Notes: generated from the letters alone by a model not told the origin. DNA of 64,000 nucleotides from Oegoconia quadripuncta (GCA_949316235.1 OX438754.1:8293501-8357500), one strand, 5' to 3'; positions 11,545 through 23,990 are shown, numbered from the stretch's first letter. Translations and numbers: made by a program.

Positions 11545-11775
11545 TTTAGAGTTCCGTAGACCACAATGAACTTTCAACAAGGAACTTCGTTGGTCTGAAT
11601 ATCTTTCCGCGGTTTAGCTCAGAGGCTCTTACTACTAGAAAGTTGTAATTAATTTGATATGGGTGTACATACATATTAATCATGTCAACAAAGACGTAAA
11701 ATAAAATCTTGAAAAAAAACATTTCGGTACATACTTCCATTGCACATAAAGTGGTTATTAATGTAATTTTTTAAC
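11545..11775 (+). repeat. interspersed repeat family E, copy 1
   Basis: GCGGTTTAGCTCAGAGGCTC, TACTAGAAAGTTGTAATT and AAAATAAAATCTTGAAAAAA match 24000-24220 in order. A related start with GGTTCCGCAG and GGAACCCTTAG is at 4110-4155. Confidence 0.6.
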
Positions 11776-12582
11776 TTTTTGCATAGGACGTTCACAAATA
11801 TTAGAGGTTATCTTGAAAAGTTTTCGATTCATAGATCCGTTTGCGAAATATTAAGATTTAAAATGCTAATGTTTGTTATTCATGTGTCCCCTCCAACAGA
11901 TAACGGTTGTTTTGGGTACGTAAAAAAATACGGCAGTAGTAGGTACATAAAACGAAGTCAAAAGATAACTATCGTAGCTAAATAGGCTTAACAAGTAAAT
12001 ATAATAAAATATTATTTTCAAAAAACAAAACCCTCTAAGTCCGCATATTATGACTGATAACTACGAAACCCTACACTGCGCGTAGCTGGACACATACTTC
12101 CCCGATTTTCTTGCATGAATTATACGCGTTTGTAGAACATCTCATCTACTATTATTCGTGTTAAGATTAATTTAATAATATAATACTTATAATAAAACCA
12201 GAAATACACCGAAGAACCGAAGAATAGACAAGCAATTACTTTTACTTATCTACTATGCTGTGACGTCATCACCCTTTTAGTAGCCGCCATTTTTCTTTTG
12301 TGTTTTAATAACGAAGATTAGAAAATTAAAAAGTAGTAAAAGATTAGAAGATTACATGTAGGTATATAATAAGTCGTTATGAACAGTTAAATTTCCATTT
12401 CCCAAAATTTTTCAACAATTCCTTTTTCTAGAGATTCCCGGCGTTTGTAAATACTTAGTTTTCCCATCGCCCCATACAGACTCGTCATCAGTGGTTATTG
12501 TTTCTCTCTTTTAATAGAGACGGTAGACGTACGCAGTGGCAATACGCCTAATATCTAACCACAATAGGTGCATGTCTCTATA

Positions 12583-12602
12583 CACGCGTTGGAACGCGTG
12601 TC
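12583..12602. repeat. 20-bp palindrome
   Basis: ACACGCGTTGGAACGCGTGT has nine-base arms that match exactly around a central GG. Confidence 0.85.
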
Positions 12603-13639
12603 TTACACGTCATAAAAAATAACCCTTAAACTACATTGGGCACTATTTGAACACAATTTTTTTATACCAATTACAATAACTGAATTCCACATTGTGCATT
12701 CTAGCATCACGGATGTGCTTTTTCACGTTTTATGAACGTTTACCTTACCATCACCTTCTCAAAACAAAGTGATAAGTAATGCGTTACCTTACTACTTACT
12801 TCAAGTAAACACCTTTCGTTGTGTTTATTGTATTCAGTGTACTTAAAATTTTATTGTAGATTATGTAAAATGTATAAACACTATTAAATAATTCAATTAG
12901 ACAACTTCATCATTAATGTTACCTACTCATTTCTTTTTTCAAGAAAAGTTTATTCAAGCCGGTACTTTCTTCTACCTATATCCAGCTGTCAGCCGCTTCG
13001 TTCCGAGGACACACATACACACGCTCGTCGTCCTTTACCACTCACACACACATACTCAAACGAGGGGTGCGCCTAAGGGAGGCATGGTGGGGACTGTATT
13101 AAGTTCCTTTCTTTTCACTAAAATAATTTTAGGGGATGGTTTTAGTTCGATATTTTTTTCTAAGGGTCCTCACTCAACCCACGTTTCTGTTGAATTCGTT
13201 CGTTCAATTTGAGAAATGGCTGTTTTGTTTCCATGGGGTGAATTTGAAAGTAAAGATGTTCGCGAATATGTAGGTATTAAGTTAAATTTTCTTTATATAC
13301 TCTGAAGTAATATATCAGTAAACAATATCCTGATGTATATTTTCAAATTACATTTTCTTATATTTCATTCTATGCAAAACCTTTTAAAATTAGGTCCTTA
13401 ACTTACTCATCAAAATTAACTATTGTGATCAAAATATACAATTTTATTTTCATAATGGTGTCTTTAGCAACCAACCTATGAAATTTTTACTATAATAATT
13501 TATAACTGAATAGGACACCAAAACATTTTATAAGTAATGTTTTGTCAAAACTTTATGGCAATTACTTCAAAATAAAAATCTCTCCTTACTTTTGGCAGCA
13601 GCTGAATGCTCTTAAATATAATATTAGATAAAAAACGAA

Positions 13640-13800
13640 AGACGAAAATAAAACCACGCCCGATAGGTTCGGGTGGGGCTCGCAAGCTTTTGCTGAAATA
13701 TTTTTAATCAAAGTTTTTACCTGATATCGGGCCCCAGGCGCGGCGGGAACGAACCGACCTGTCAATCTCTCAAATGTTAGATTAAAAACATCATCTTTAC
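13640..13800 (-). promoter_or_regulatory. CpG-rich block with Pbx/Meis-like site and donor-like signal
   Basis: On the minus strand AGATTGACAGG (13768-13758 region) is one base from the TGATTGACAG composite Pbx/Exd-Meis/Hth site. It leads into a short CpG-rich segment that ends GATATCAG before GTAAAAAC. Exd and Hth are Hox cofactors, so in this interval a cis-regulatory role is plausible. A 90-codon minus frame across it has no recognisable domain. Confidence 0.25.
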
Positions 13801-14239
13801 TTTTTTTTAGCATTAAGAGGATCAAGGAATTATTATTTAAAAAACTTCTCTCAGGCAAAGGTATATGATTATAAGGATAGGTTAGATAAAGTTTTGACGA
13901 AGGTCGATCGGTGGGTGAGAACCATGGTATTAATGTAACTTTGTATAGTGTTTGAGTTTACAATATTTCCTGGGATCTTGGGATTCTCAACGTCTACCTA
14001 ACTATAAATCACAGATGCTCTACTTGATACTGTAATTAGGTTCAATTTCTTTTATACTATTAAATGCATGTTACATGATCTTTTTGATTCTTTAATTAAC
14101 TATAACAAAGATGTGATTATCTTAAATAGTAAGATTAGCATCAAACTTTTCTTGTAAATAAATTTCCAAAGAATATTCTACCTTATCGTTCTTTATAGAC
14201 GATCGAATACTTAAACAGTGATAGTTATCTATGTCTATA

Positions 14240-14340
14240 TGTTAAGCGGCAGGTGTGCTAAAAGTGCTTAGTCAGTCTACCACCGGTAGTCTGTGGTAGC
14301 GGGTTTGAGTCCCGGTCTATCACGATTTACATGTCAGTTG
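14240..14340 (+). repeat. possible third tRNA-derived element
   Basis: GGTAGTCTGTGGTAGCGGGT then TTGAGTCCCGGTCTATCACG resembles a tRNA T-arm/box B (GGTTTGAGTCC). No convincing box A or cloverleaf is seen, and there is no second copy in the window. Confidence 0.3.
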
Positions 14341-14744
14341 CGCCGCTTGATATCCGATTGTATCTAACTCCTATAATATGCCAGTCATCATTGTTGCCTA
14401 CCTAATTCAACGAAAATAGGATTATGAAAATAGGGATTTAGGCCGCATTATAGAGTAGAAGTAGGTATGATATTGATAAAAAAGAAAGTTTATTATTCCC
14501 AATGAGTTTGCCATTTCTTTAAACTGATTCTACAATACGTTCCAGGGACACTTGGGAATAGACGTGCTCTTGTCATTTCAAGGCTAGAAAGAGAATCAAA
14601 AGATATCCGTTTTTCTCTAATTGTGAGTGCTATTTTTAACTAATTTTGAAAAGGAGGAAATAACCAATTCGACCGCATTTCTTTTTGTTAGTATTTACCT
14701 TTATATGTTCTTGCATGATTCCGGCATGTGTAAACCGATTTCAA

Positions 14745-15071
14745 CCGCCTCAGTGGCTCAATGTAAACAACATTGGGTTACGATTCGGAGGTCGTGGGTT
14801 CGATCCCCAGCGGGGTACATATTTAGTACTCGGTTTGGTTGGTGGTAGAGCATATTAAATATCCGCCTCTACCACCATCTTATATAAATCTGCCGCCAAA
14901 CAGCAATGTTAATAGCATTGTTGTGTTCCGGTTGTCAGAGATAAGATAGCCAGTCTCCCAAATAAGATGGGGTTTCCGGGTCAGTATGTTACCACCTTCG
15001 GCCTCATCTTCACTTAACATCAGGTGTGATTGAAGTCAAGTGCTAACCCGTTGTGCATTTATATAAAAAAA
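14745..15071 (+). mobile_element. tRNA-derived SINE, family B, copy 1 (full length)
   Basis: The head CCGCCTCAGTGGCTCAATGT includes a box A-like segment, and box B GGTTCGATCC lies at 14797-14806. The body contains CCACCATCTTATATAAATCT, TGTTGTGTTCCGGTTGTCAG and CTTCGGCCTCATCTTCACTT, and the tail is GTGCATTTATATAAAAAAA. This is the longest plus-strand copy and the reference for four others. Confidence 0.88.
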
Positions 15072-16295
15072 CGATTTTGCTGTTTATGTTTGAAAGGCTG
15101 GTTCACTGTAAATATGCTGAAGAACTGGTGATGTATTTGGTAGATAGGGAATTGAACCTCTCAAGGCATTAATTATAGTTAGTATTTTGTCAATTCACCA
15201 CATAAAAAACAAATAACGAAGGAATAGTAGATCTATAAGGCTCCAGAGTATCTCTGAGGAATAAATTTGAAGAAATCAATATATTTATATTGGAATCATA
15301 ATATATTTACGAAAACTTAATGCACTTTAGAAAGTATCTGCAATTGTGAAATACATAACGTAAATAAAAGATATAAAAATAAACTTTCTGCTTCATATCA
15401 GTCGCTTACCTACACAAATTCACTAAGTCATTGAAGGGATAATGTATATGCTTTTATTTTAAGGTTCCGGAAGATATTCAAAATTCGCCTTTAAATAAAT
15501 TTAAAACCATCGTTAAACGGAAACTATGTGCCAAAGTCTATTATAAAATTTCTGACTATCTAGATGATAAGAATGCATAGACATGAACCGCTCGGCGATA
15601 CCCAGTCTAATATTTTCTCTTTTTTCTTTGTCGAATCATAGATTGTAAAAATACTTAATTAAAAAGAGCAGCAAAAGAGTTTATTGCTCGATTGAGTTTG
15701 ACCAAAGAAATGTCTTACACTCTGGAGTCCAATTGCCGAAAGACCAACGCGTTAACTTTCAAAACTGCGTTTTACAATACTATACAGTAGTAAGTATCCC
15801 TGATGAGACAAAGAGAATAGGAATTAATTGAAATAATTAAGAAACCACACACACATAATAAATAAATAATAGCATATCAATCATTTTTATATACAGAAAA
15901 GGCGACGCCAACTGCAATGTAGCTTAAGCTAAGGCTGTTTCGAAATATAAATATCGCATGTATCCAAACAAAATACTTATGAGGTGTTATAAATACGTAA
16001 TCTGATACCAGACAAAAACTAGACATTCCCGGTATGCTATATCCAAAATGTAGCTTATCTTTTATTTTCGTTGCTATGACAACTGGGGAAATTTAATTCT
16101 CATATTCGGCCTACTTCTAGTATTATATATCTGTGAAATAAACACCTATGACATTAACAAGGCACGAATGTAAACGGGAGACTTTACCCTTGATGAGGCA
16201 ACCTGAAATCATGGAAGAGCAACGATGTTAAAGTGGCTCTGTATAATTGAGCTGTCACAATCATTGATTAGTTCTTCTATTGTGATGCCAGATTA
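15072..16295. other. non-coding, nothing recognised
   Basis: AT-rich DNA with no supported frame or repeat. Confidence 0.5.
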
Positions 16296-16501
16296 AATAA
16301 ATACCATCCATCTAGTTCCACACTAAGCAACTCGGTTTGTATTGTGGATTCCCCATAGTTTATATACTACAGGAATACATGTTTTTTTGTCAACATATAT
16401 CCGTGTTCATCATACAAACATAAACCCCTAGCAGAATTGGAACCCGCGGTCTCTAGACAGAGCATCAGGGTCTCTAACCACTACACCAAACATGCCGTCG
16501 T
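16296..16501 (-). mobile_element. SINE family A, copy 4 (inverted, diverged)
   Basis: On the minus strand a tRNA-like head with TTGGTGTAGTGGTTAGAGAC and a decayed box B (GGTTCCAATTC) is followed by the family A body. The AT-rich tail is at 16296-16310. It is more diverged than the other copies, so probably older. Confidence 0.78.
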
Positions 16502-16574
16502 TTCCTCTTCAACTGCGCTATCATTCGATGTTTAAATCATTATAATCTTTATTCGTTTAACAAAAATGTAAAAT

Positions 16575-16640
16575 CTGACTATTTTAAGTGTACCCTGTGT
16601 ACCTACAAAATAAAGCATTTTTTGATTTTGATTTTGATTA
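16575..16640 (+). repeat. LINE 3' tail with (TTTGAT)n
   Basis: GTACCTACAAAATAAAGCAT followed by (TTTGAT)n is the usual 3' end of a common lepidopteran LINE. Little of the body remains. Confidence 0.6.
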
Positions 16641-17135
16641 GTTTTCCCAAGGGTAACGCAGACATGTAGAAGTATTTTTAATATATACAAAAGCTTCATG
16701 TATATGTCTTTATTTCTCCACTCTCAGCGGTTTAAACATGGCTTCCGTTATGAAGACGGACACGTCAATTGAGCCAATAATGTAACAACAAGTTGATACC
16801 AGTGTAGTAATGTACTTTACAGAGCAGAGTGGAAGGAAAAAAAAAACAAATAGTGACAATTGCGAAGAAGTTCTGTTAGTTTATTGATGGAGCTTGTAGT
16901 GTTACAAAATTGTTAGGTAATGTTGTTGATTTAGTAGAAATCAAATAAATAAAGGCTTTATCTATCTATCAATGTAAAATATTTATAAATATGCTTTAAA
17001 TATCAATAGATCAGCATAACTCCGAGTGTAGCACAAAAACGCTAAAGATTTATCATTGTTTGCGTCAGAGTCGGAGGTAATAAGTAATAGTAATAGACGG
17101 CAAGTAAAAAATACGACAAACTTGTCTAGTAAACG

Positions 17136-17330
17136 GTGACTAAGGGACTTTCCATCGAAAAATATCTGTAGATTTGCACGTTTAACGACAGCGGCGATGG
17201 GCTCACGTGTGCATTTCTGTATATTTGATAAGATGAACCGTGGATTTTATTTCAAGCATTAAACTCTTAATATCTTGGATATCTCTGACCGCCCCACTTG
17301 GAATAAAGGTTATGTATGTATGATAGATAT
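17136..17330 (+). repeat. interspersed repeat family C, copy 2
   Basis: It shares GGTGACTAAGGGACTTTCCA, CACGTGTGCATTTCTGTATA and GGATATCTCTGACCGCCCCA with the copy at 2930. The 5' part is missing. Confidence 0.7.
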
Positions 17331-17829
17331 AATATCCAATAAAATCTGATTTTCTTGAAGTGAATTTCATCCTGCATTGTGATTGGTATTCTTTATCTTA
17401 GATGCGTAAATGCTTTTATTCTTTTTTAATAGTACTATTAACACAGTACAGAGGCATTTTATTCAATTTGCGGAGCAACACTTTCTTTTTGAAAGTCACG
17501 CTACGAAGTATTTGTCTTCATTGATTTGACGTCTCAATGTTAGATGATGGTATGAGACTGAAATCTGATACACTACTAAGAAAGACCAATCGAAAGAGAA
17601 TAATATGTATTCAACGCAATAATAAGCTGTATTACATGCAAGCGTAATATCGTCTATTGAAACAGCGAATTTTTTTTTCACACAAATACGGACAACGTAA
17701 CAATGCATTTTCATATCAATCAACATAAGTCACTTATGTATTGTATTATTATAGAATGTGGTTATAAATTTGTCTACAGTGATCAATCTCATAAGAACTA
17801 GAAGAAGTTAAGAATAAGTCCATGCTTAC

Positions 17830-17923
17830 CTGCCCAAAGGCTTATTTAACTCTCACGTTTAGTTGATCGTTGGGTTTTTTACTTTCCTCCTGTATCCTTT
17901 CTCTTTTATTTGTATTTAAACCA
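17830..17923 (-). other. candidate non-coding exon (minus strand)
   Basis: The acceptor-like ATAATTGCAG and the strong donor GGGCAG|GTAAGC bound 94 bases that contain stops in all three frames. The polypyrimidine tract is weak. If real, it would be an untranslated exon downstream of mir-10, in the direction of the expected Deformed gene. Confidence 0.22.
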
Positions 17924-17979
17924 CTGCAATTATGCCATTTGTTACTAAACAACTGCCACGTTAACAGATAAGAGAAAAA

Positions 17980-18130
17980 CCGCGCATCTGTCTCATTTCA
18001 CACGAACGAAAAACACCGTAAGTGAACCGGTGGGCTACGCACGTGCTTTCGTACATGCAACGTCATCGAGCAGTCATTATCAGGGGTCAACGGCCCGCTG
18101 ATTACCTTTGAGCACGCCCTGTCGTTCATC
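17980..18130. promoter_or_regulatory. GC-richer block, possible conserved element
   Basis: It holds a cluster of CpG and E-box-like words (GCACGTGC, CGTCATCG) in AT-rich surroundings, with CACC|GTAAGTG on the plus strand. I see no reading frame or repeat match. Confidence 0.2.
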
Positions 18131-18831
18131 ATTAGCCTAGGTTAGGATGTTTGTAAACATGCCTTCATTCATTGCTTTTTTGGCGGGACACGGATCATCT
18201 CATGTATAATTGGGTCAAGATAGTTCTTGTTACAGCTTACACTGAGTCAACTATTTTAATTTAACAGAACCAATTTGGAGAAGAGTGAATTTGTTCATTG
18301 TCAATCAAAATGTTACGGACCCATAAGAGTTAGAATGTTAACTTTTCTTTATTGTAGGTAACAAAATTTAATACTGTACAGTCTTCTTCATTTTTTTTTT
18401 CAGTGTATCTCATTCAAGTAACAATGTATATAGTTTGAGTAAGGAAAAGTAAGGTAAATATTAAGATGAAAATCAAAGTTGTCAATAGATGGCGTATTTC
18501 TGAATTATCTGCCTAAAAATTATTAAGACCTCACTAGTTTATTAAATCTAACGAAATTCATTTTACGAGGTCCTCACCCTACATTAAATATTCTGAATTG
18601 AAAACGTAATTATAAAATTTGACGAAGATAAACATTTTTATTTATTTCTTAACAAATGACAACAACAAAATGATTAGTGCATGATTTCTGAATCCAGCTC
18701 TGTGGACAAAGGATTTATCGTATAATTTTCCTGAAACGTTATTAAATATTTGATTCAGAATACATGAATGTATGGACTATGAAGTAAGGATCTCGTAAAA
18801 TATTACATTTAATAATGTATTAAAAACTTTT

Positions 18832-18985
18832 CCGAGTGTATGTACGTAGATTTCTATGTTACCTCCTGTAGCATAAACGGCTTGACCGACTTTGAAGTGC
18901 AAGACGTCTAGAATGTCATAGGATACATCACCTAATAGATTTTATAGTTTCATGTAATTTGTTATACGTAAAGGAAACAAATAGG
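18832..18985 (+). repeat. interspersed repeat family F, copy 1
   Basis: TGTATGTACGTAGATTTCTA then TGTAGCATAAACGGCTTGAC and GACTTTGAAGTGC recur at 19935-20060. Similar but weaker matches (AACGAAGGGTGTTAT starts) lie at 41470-41660 and 54515-54625. Confidence 0.5.
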
Positions 18986-19014
18986 TTGTAATGAGGAAAA
19001 CCTGCCTTTTTTTC

Positions 19015-19205
19015 AAAGGTGCACAGCTTCCTCTTACTAGGCCCATTGTCTATGGGCCATAATCCATCTCAAGGGCCCAATACCACGGTATGGTGGATTT
19101 GTGTGAAATTAGGGACCACGTAATCGTTAATATTTTCAAGAATATGCCACCATCACCCACCCAGGACTTAGCACGCCAGACATTGCTTAACCTCGCTAAT
19201 AGAAG
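19015..19205 (+). repeat. interspersed repeat family D, copy 1
   Basis: Shared words are GGGCCATAATCCATC, GGTGGATTTGTG, CCATCACCCACCCAGGACTT and CATTGCTTAACCTCGCTAAT. Other copies are at 34208-34330, 35292-35580 and 47785-48072. It looks like the 3' region of a dispersed LINE or non-autonomous element. Confidence 0.65.
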
Positions 19206-19879
19206 ATAGAGAGTGCTTTTATATTACTAAACCAGAAAGAAAGTTGTCCTTTTATAGATAAATTGTAATAAATAATCTTGAGCACATTTCCATGGCTATT
19301 AATTTGTGTTAATGTTTTTAGAGTAGCAAAATATTGATTGATTATAATTTCACAACAAAAATACCTATCAATATAAATACTACTTGTTATAGAAGATGAA
19401 TGGCTTGCATCTTGACAATATTTTATATGAGAGAGAGCAAACAAACATAAAATAGCTACCGATATTTAATAGAGCTGCATATAAGTATATAAATTTAACC
19501 GTTAACTGCTCGCCAGTTAATAAATCAATCAGTTAAATATAACAGGCCGTTCAGATTAGGAATTTATTACCCACCTTTAGAAGATTGACTAATTAATTAA
19601 AGTTTTTATTCCATTTAGTTTGAGTAACAGTTGTATTTGACACAGGGTGCTTGGAAATTTTAGCTGGTATCTGTCTGTATAGTTAAGAATAGTATACTAG
19701 TTATATAAATAACGTTCTTGTATCGACTATCAATAAATCATAGTACGCACTACAGCGCACGATTTTGCAGCTGGGAATATATCAAACCAGCTTGGGGTCT
19801 CACGATTGCGCCTACCTTTGTCAAGTACTTCGTAGTGAGAATATTGAGAATTTGTGTCCATTAACCTAGTTACTATTAA

Positions 19880-20107
19880 TTGATGCTTTTAACCCGACTG
19901 CTCCAGCATGAAGGGTAAAGTTTTGGGTTTATGTATTCATTTATGTACGTAGATTTACATGTTAACCCTGCAGCCTAACTGACTTGAGAGACTTTGAAGT
20001 GCGTGTTGTATGATTCATCTTGAATACCAGAGTGTCATAGAATTTCATGGTAAAAATCAATATGCCTGCAAAATACAAAATATGCTATCGGGTTCATTAG
20101 CTTTCAC
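19880..20107 (+). repeat. interspersed repeat family F, copy 2
   Basis: TTATGTACGTAGATTTACAT, CCTGCAGCCTAACTGACTTG and GACTTTGAAGTGCGTG match the copy 1 kb upstream. An upstream segment (TTTTAACCCGACTGCTCCAG, GAAGGGTAAAG) extends it. Confidence 0.5.
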
Positions 20108-20280
20108 CTTCCGAAATATATAGAAATACACACGTGACAGGGGGTGAGCCCATTGCTGTAAAAATGTGCAAGTCTATACATATTTCTTGGTGCAAGTCCC
20201 TTAGTCGCCTTTAACAACATCCACGCGAAGAGACAGGTGCATGGTTTTATTCATTTTTCGTGCCAAAACCACATACTCTC
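20108..20280 (-). repeat. interspersed repeat family C, copy 3 (inverted)
   Basis: The minus-strand match includes GGCGACTAAGGGACTTGCAC and CACGTGTGTATTTCTATATA. The 3' portion is absent. Confidence 0.65.
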
Positions 20281-22606
20281 ACATAAAAAATTAGACTAAT
20301 TCCTCCATCGAACTATTTAAGTGTAAGGAAAAAAAATTCCTTCATCGAAACCAGTTACCGAACTACGAAAAGAGAATTGACAATGTATACATATAACTAG
20401 AACTTTAGATATCCTTAGATATGGCTGGGATATCTTAGATTTTCTTACAATCCAAGTATGTATATCATAATTTACATCTGAGTTGCGCATACGCCTAAGA
20501 TCGGTCGCTTTGATCTCCGTTACAATCGACCATAATTGATGATTGCCCGCCAACACCATATACAGCGAAACCAATCGTGTGCGCGCGCGTCTCTGCTAGT
20601 CCAGAATATATTGGCAGATCGCAGGTGAAGAGTCGTGTCCTAGGTCGATTAAGTACTTACCTATGTATGTTAATTATATATTAGTTCAATGGGTATATTG
20701 TCACTTCTGTTACCAACACCGTTATTTCGTTCCTTTCGATTAGCGAAGTTAATCAATGTCTTGCGCTCAGGTCTTGGATGGGTGATGACTAGTCTAATAC
20801 GAGTGTTTCCGTACTTCAGAGGGCACGTTAAATAGTCGGTCCCGGTTGTGTTCTAGTACTACGAGTTACAAAGATACAATTCTCGTTTTTCACATTCCTG
20901 AAAAGATTTCACTTAATGATGATGACTGTTAATAATGACATGATGTTTCTACCTTTTATGGAACCGCCTCAGTGGCTCAATGTAAACAACATAGGGTTTA
21001 CGAATCGGAGATCGCGGGTTAGATCTCCAGCGGGATACAGTATGCTTCCACCTTTGGCCTCATCTTCTCTTAACATCAGGTGTGATTGAGGTCAAGTGCA
21101 AACCCGTTGTGTATAAAAAAAAAACAAAATATTTTGCCTAGCAGTACCTCATAATCATGGCGTGTCGTGTGTTTTTGCGCAAAATAGAATAGGACCTGCC
21201 TGTCACTTTAAGAGGGTGTTGTAAAAGTAACTAAAGAATCGTGAGCCAAGTATTGGGATGTAGCATTATTTGCATAACCTTCCAACATTGATTATTGGTC
21301 ATCTTTCGAAAATGCGATTGCTTACTTAGGCAAGTACATGGTTAGGATTTCATAAAAAGTAACGAAATAACGCCGTGCGATAGGTTTATATTCATCAGTG
21401 GACTTTACTAGCTGATGATGGTTGATGACACGTACGTACATAAGATTTGATTACTTCTTAAAAAGAGGAGGTAAGGTATTTGAAAGGCTTATTTACACAG
21501 TATAGTTGGCAGTGACTTCGCTAACTTTCGCCACAGGGCGGAATTAGTAGTTAAATTAGGTAATATGGCCATAATAATATCTGATTTGAATCTTGGACAC
21601 CATTATGGGTAGATATAGTATCAATTGTGAATGTAACTCTGTAATGGACGGAAGTCATTTCCTGGTTGTCCACGTTGAAGTTGTAATAATGTCAGACAAA
21701 CACACTGATAACTGAGATCAATTGATCAATAAAACGTTTAATTCCTTTGTACAGTGTTGATATTTTTGAGAATATTATAATTATATCTCTGCTAATTTAA
21801 TTATGACGGTCATCTCAATAATCAGAGCTGAATATTAGGGCAGGGCAATGTTTCACGTGTGTGTAGGTACTTCAATACTTTCTGAACGCATGTCTACCGG
21901 AACACATTCCACAATTTATATGCACATAATAATGAGCTACATCTTTTCAATGCACCATAAATGCAATATTATAAACAATATCAATATAATTTGTAACGTA
22001 ATTATTACGTTAATATCTAGATTTAGGTGACGCCTGTCAAGTTATACTAGACACTCTATATCACGTGTGCAAGCTGCCTTAGCACACGCTACGCGCTACG
22101 AAATGCGCCTTGAAGTTAATACAGGATGTATTAGCAATCTGTAGATGATAATTTATATATGAATTAGGTATGTTTCGCTTATTTTTATACACACACACAT
22201 ATTCCCACATACTTTTTAAATCTGGGGAATTAAAATACGAGTACAATTTTGCATTTTTCCATACTGTCTGTCGGCGATGGAGGCTGTGCACGCTGAAGAT
22301 CATATAAACGCGCAGGTTGATTTGGTGGCCTATAACTGGCCACCCATTCTTCATAGTAACTTTTAAGAACGAGGCAATTCTAAAATAACAAATAATTTTG
22401 GTACGTGCGTTTCGGTTTTTGATACTTTCTGACTCTATGTATTTTCTTCATTTTTATTAATGACAATGAAAAAAGATTATTTCAAAAATGGTACCACTTA
22501 TATCAATACCGACTATAAACGTGTATAAATGTTTGTAGCAGATTAGTTACCTTTAACCCTATACTAGGCAAGCCTGTGTCGTGGACACATCGTACCATTT
22601 TAAATA
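20281..22606. other. non-coding stretch with one SINE
   Basis: Only SINE B copy 2 is recognised. The frames at 20317 and 22079 (minus) and 21848 (plus) have no domain. Confidence 0.5.
20964..21124 (+). mobile_element. SINE family B, copy 2 (internally deleted)
   Basis: The head up to CCAGCGGGATACA joins directly to GTATGCTTCCACCTTTGGCC, so the middle of about 165 bases is missing relative to the copy at 14745. The head and A-rich tail are both present. Box B has decayed to GGTTAGATCT. Confidence 0.85.
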
Positions 22607-23028
22607 TTGGGTCTTTACCTATGAAATTGGAGTTTTTTTTCTTCGTTAATCATGTGTACCAATTCCTGCGATTTTCAAAGCTATGTCCAAATTCGTTTTT
22701 TATTTGGAAAATGGAATATTATTTCAAGGTTTCACATGAAATATTTTTAATTTCTGGGCTAAATCACATTAAAAAAAAAATGTACAGAGCTCTTTTCATG
22801 TGCTTCCCATAATCATTTCTTAGATTCGCTGAAACTTTTATAAAGCGGTTACTTTTAAAAATTAACGGTGCCTATACTTAACTTAATGTTATCCGATAAT
22901 ACACACAAAGTTTAGCTAAATTTGGATTTGCCGTTTCCAAAAAAAAAAAATCAAAAATGTTTGTATGGAGAAAACAGTCTTTATGAAATTCTTCATACAA
23001 AACGCCAATTTCATAGGTAAGGACCTAA
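22607..23028. mobile_element. TA-flanked MITE, copy 1
   Basis: The element is 422 bp long with inverted ends TTGGGTCTTTACCTATGAAA and, inverted, TTAGGTCCTTACCTATGAAA, both continuing into TTGG and a T-rich run. It is flanked by TA on both sides, as for mariner/Tc1-type insertions. It holds no transposase. A second copy in the opposite orientation is at 41886 and a half copy is at 42926. Confidence 0.82.
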
Positions 23029-23727
23029 TACTAGAACATTAGGTAGTTATTTCTAACACCAGCGCACCACTTTTAGCGTCGTCGATGCTGTCAGTACCTG
23101 CAGGTGAGACACTTTTGTATGAGGACTCGAAAATTTTTAATTCGAAACAAAAATTTTAAACATGTGACATTGTGTTCTGCTCTTGATACCGAAGGACTGA
23201 TTCAGCTTAATACCCTATCTGACTGACCTTGCATAATCCCACTCACATTATAAATGTGACAATGTTTGTGACCTACTCAATCAACCATAAACAGCTTAAT
23301 GATTGTGGATGAAATTTGCATATGATCCATATCAGGTCCTGGATAAACACATAAGTTACATTTTATCCCGAAATTTTAAATAAAACGGGACGATAAACTG
23401 GAAATATCCGGGCGAAGCCGCAGGCGGAGAGCTAGTGATGTGTAATTTTGTATCCTCAGGTTCATTATGATGGAAGTTATATTATAAAACATTGTGATAA
23501 TGAAGCCGTTATAAGAACCATCACGTTAATGGATAAACCCTTTTAGAAGTTAATCGATCTCGGGTTTAAACATACTCCTTTTCTACTTAATTTTATAGAA
23601 ATTTTCTATCAAACACAAGTTCCTTCATAAACAATTATTTATACCCATACAATGTTATATTCCTTACACAACGCACATACCCTACTGCATATGTAAGCAT
23701 ACGAGAAAGGAACTCGAAAGTTATATA

Positions 23728-23990
23728 CACCATGTAACGGTTAAGTGTAGTCATATTTTAAGGGCTTGTTCTACCCATCAATACGAACAACTTTTACTAT
23801 GGGGGCAACTTCGAAATCGCGAAAAAAAAATCAGCTGTTCCATAGAAAATTTCAATAACCTCCCGATGCAATGTATGAAACAGCTGATTTTTTTTTCGCG
23901 ATTTCGAAGTTGCCCCCATAGTAAAAGTTGTTCGTATTGATGGGTAGAACAAGCCCTTAAAATATGACTACACTTAACCGTTACACCCTG
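23728..23990. mobile_element. near-perfect foldback element (263 bp)
   Basis: The arms 23728-23846 and 23873-23990 are reverse complements over about 118 bp. The differences are at outer positions 3-5 (CACCATG versus CAGGGTG) and one or two positions next to the loop. The loop is about 26 bases. A possible 4-bp target duplication TATA flanks it. The ends resemble those of a DNA transposon (CAGGGTGTAACGG), and the element has no coding capacity. The transcript of either strand would form a long perfect duplex. Confidence 0.88.

Larger units (their letters stand above)
11780..14239. other. non-coding stretch
   Basis: It contains the 12.58-kb palindrome and the 13.7-kb CpG block. The 98-codon frame at 12916-13212 has no ATG-proximal context or domain, and an (ACAC)n-like tract runs through it. 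Confidence 0.5.
16641..18831. other. non-coding stretch with candidate elements
   Basis: It includes repeat C copy 2, the candidate exon at 17830 and the GC-richer block near 18.0 kb. The minus frame at 17496-17726 is not supported. Confidence 0.45.

Noticed and set aside
20640..20745. Minus-strand exon ending CATAG|GTAAGTAC
   Set aside because: TAGGTAC/GTACCTA words are abundant in this genome and create many donor-like sites. No convincing acceptor accompanies it.
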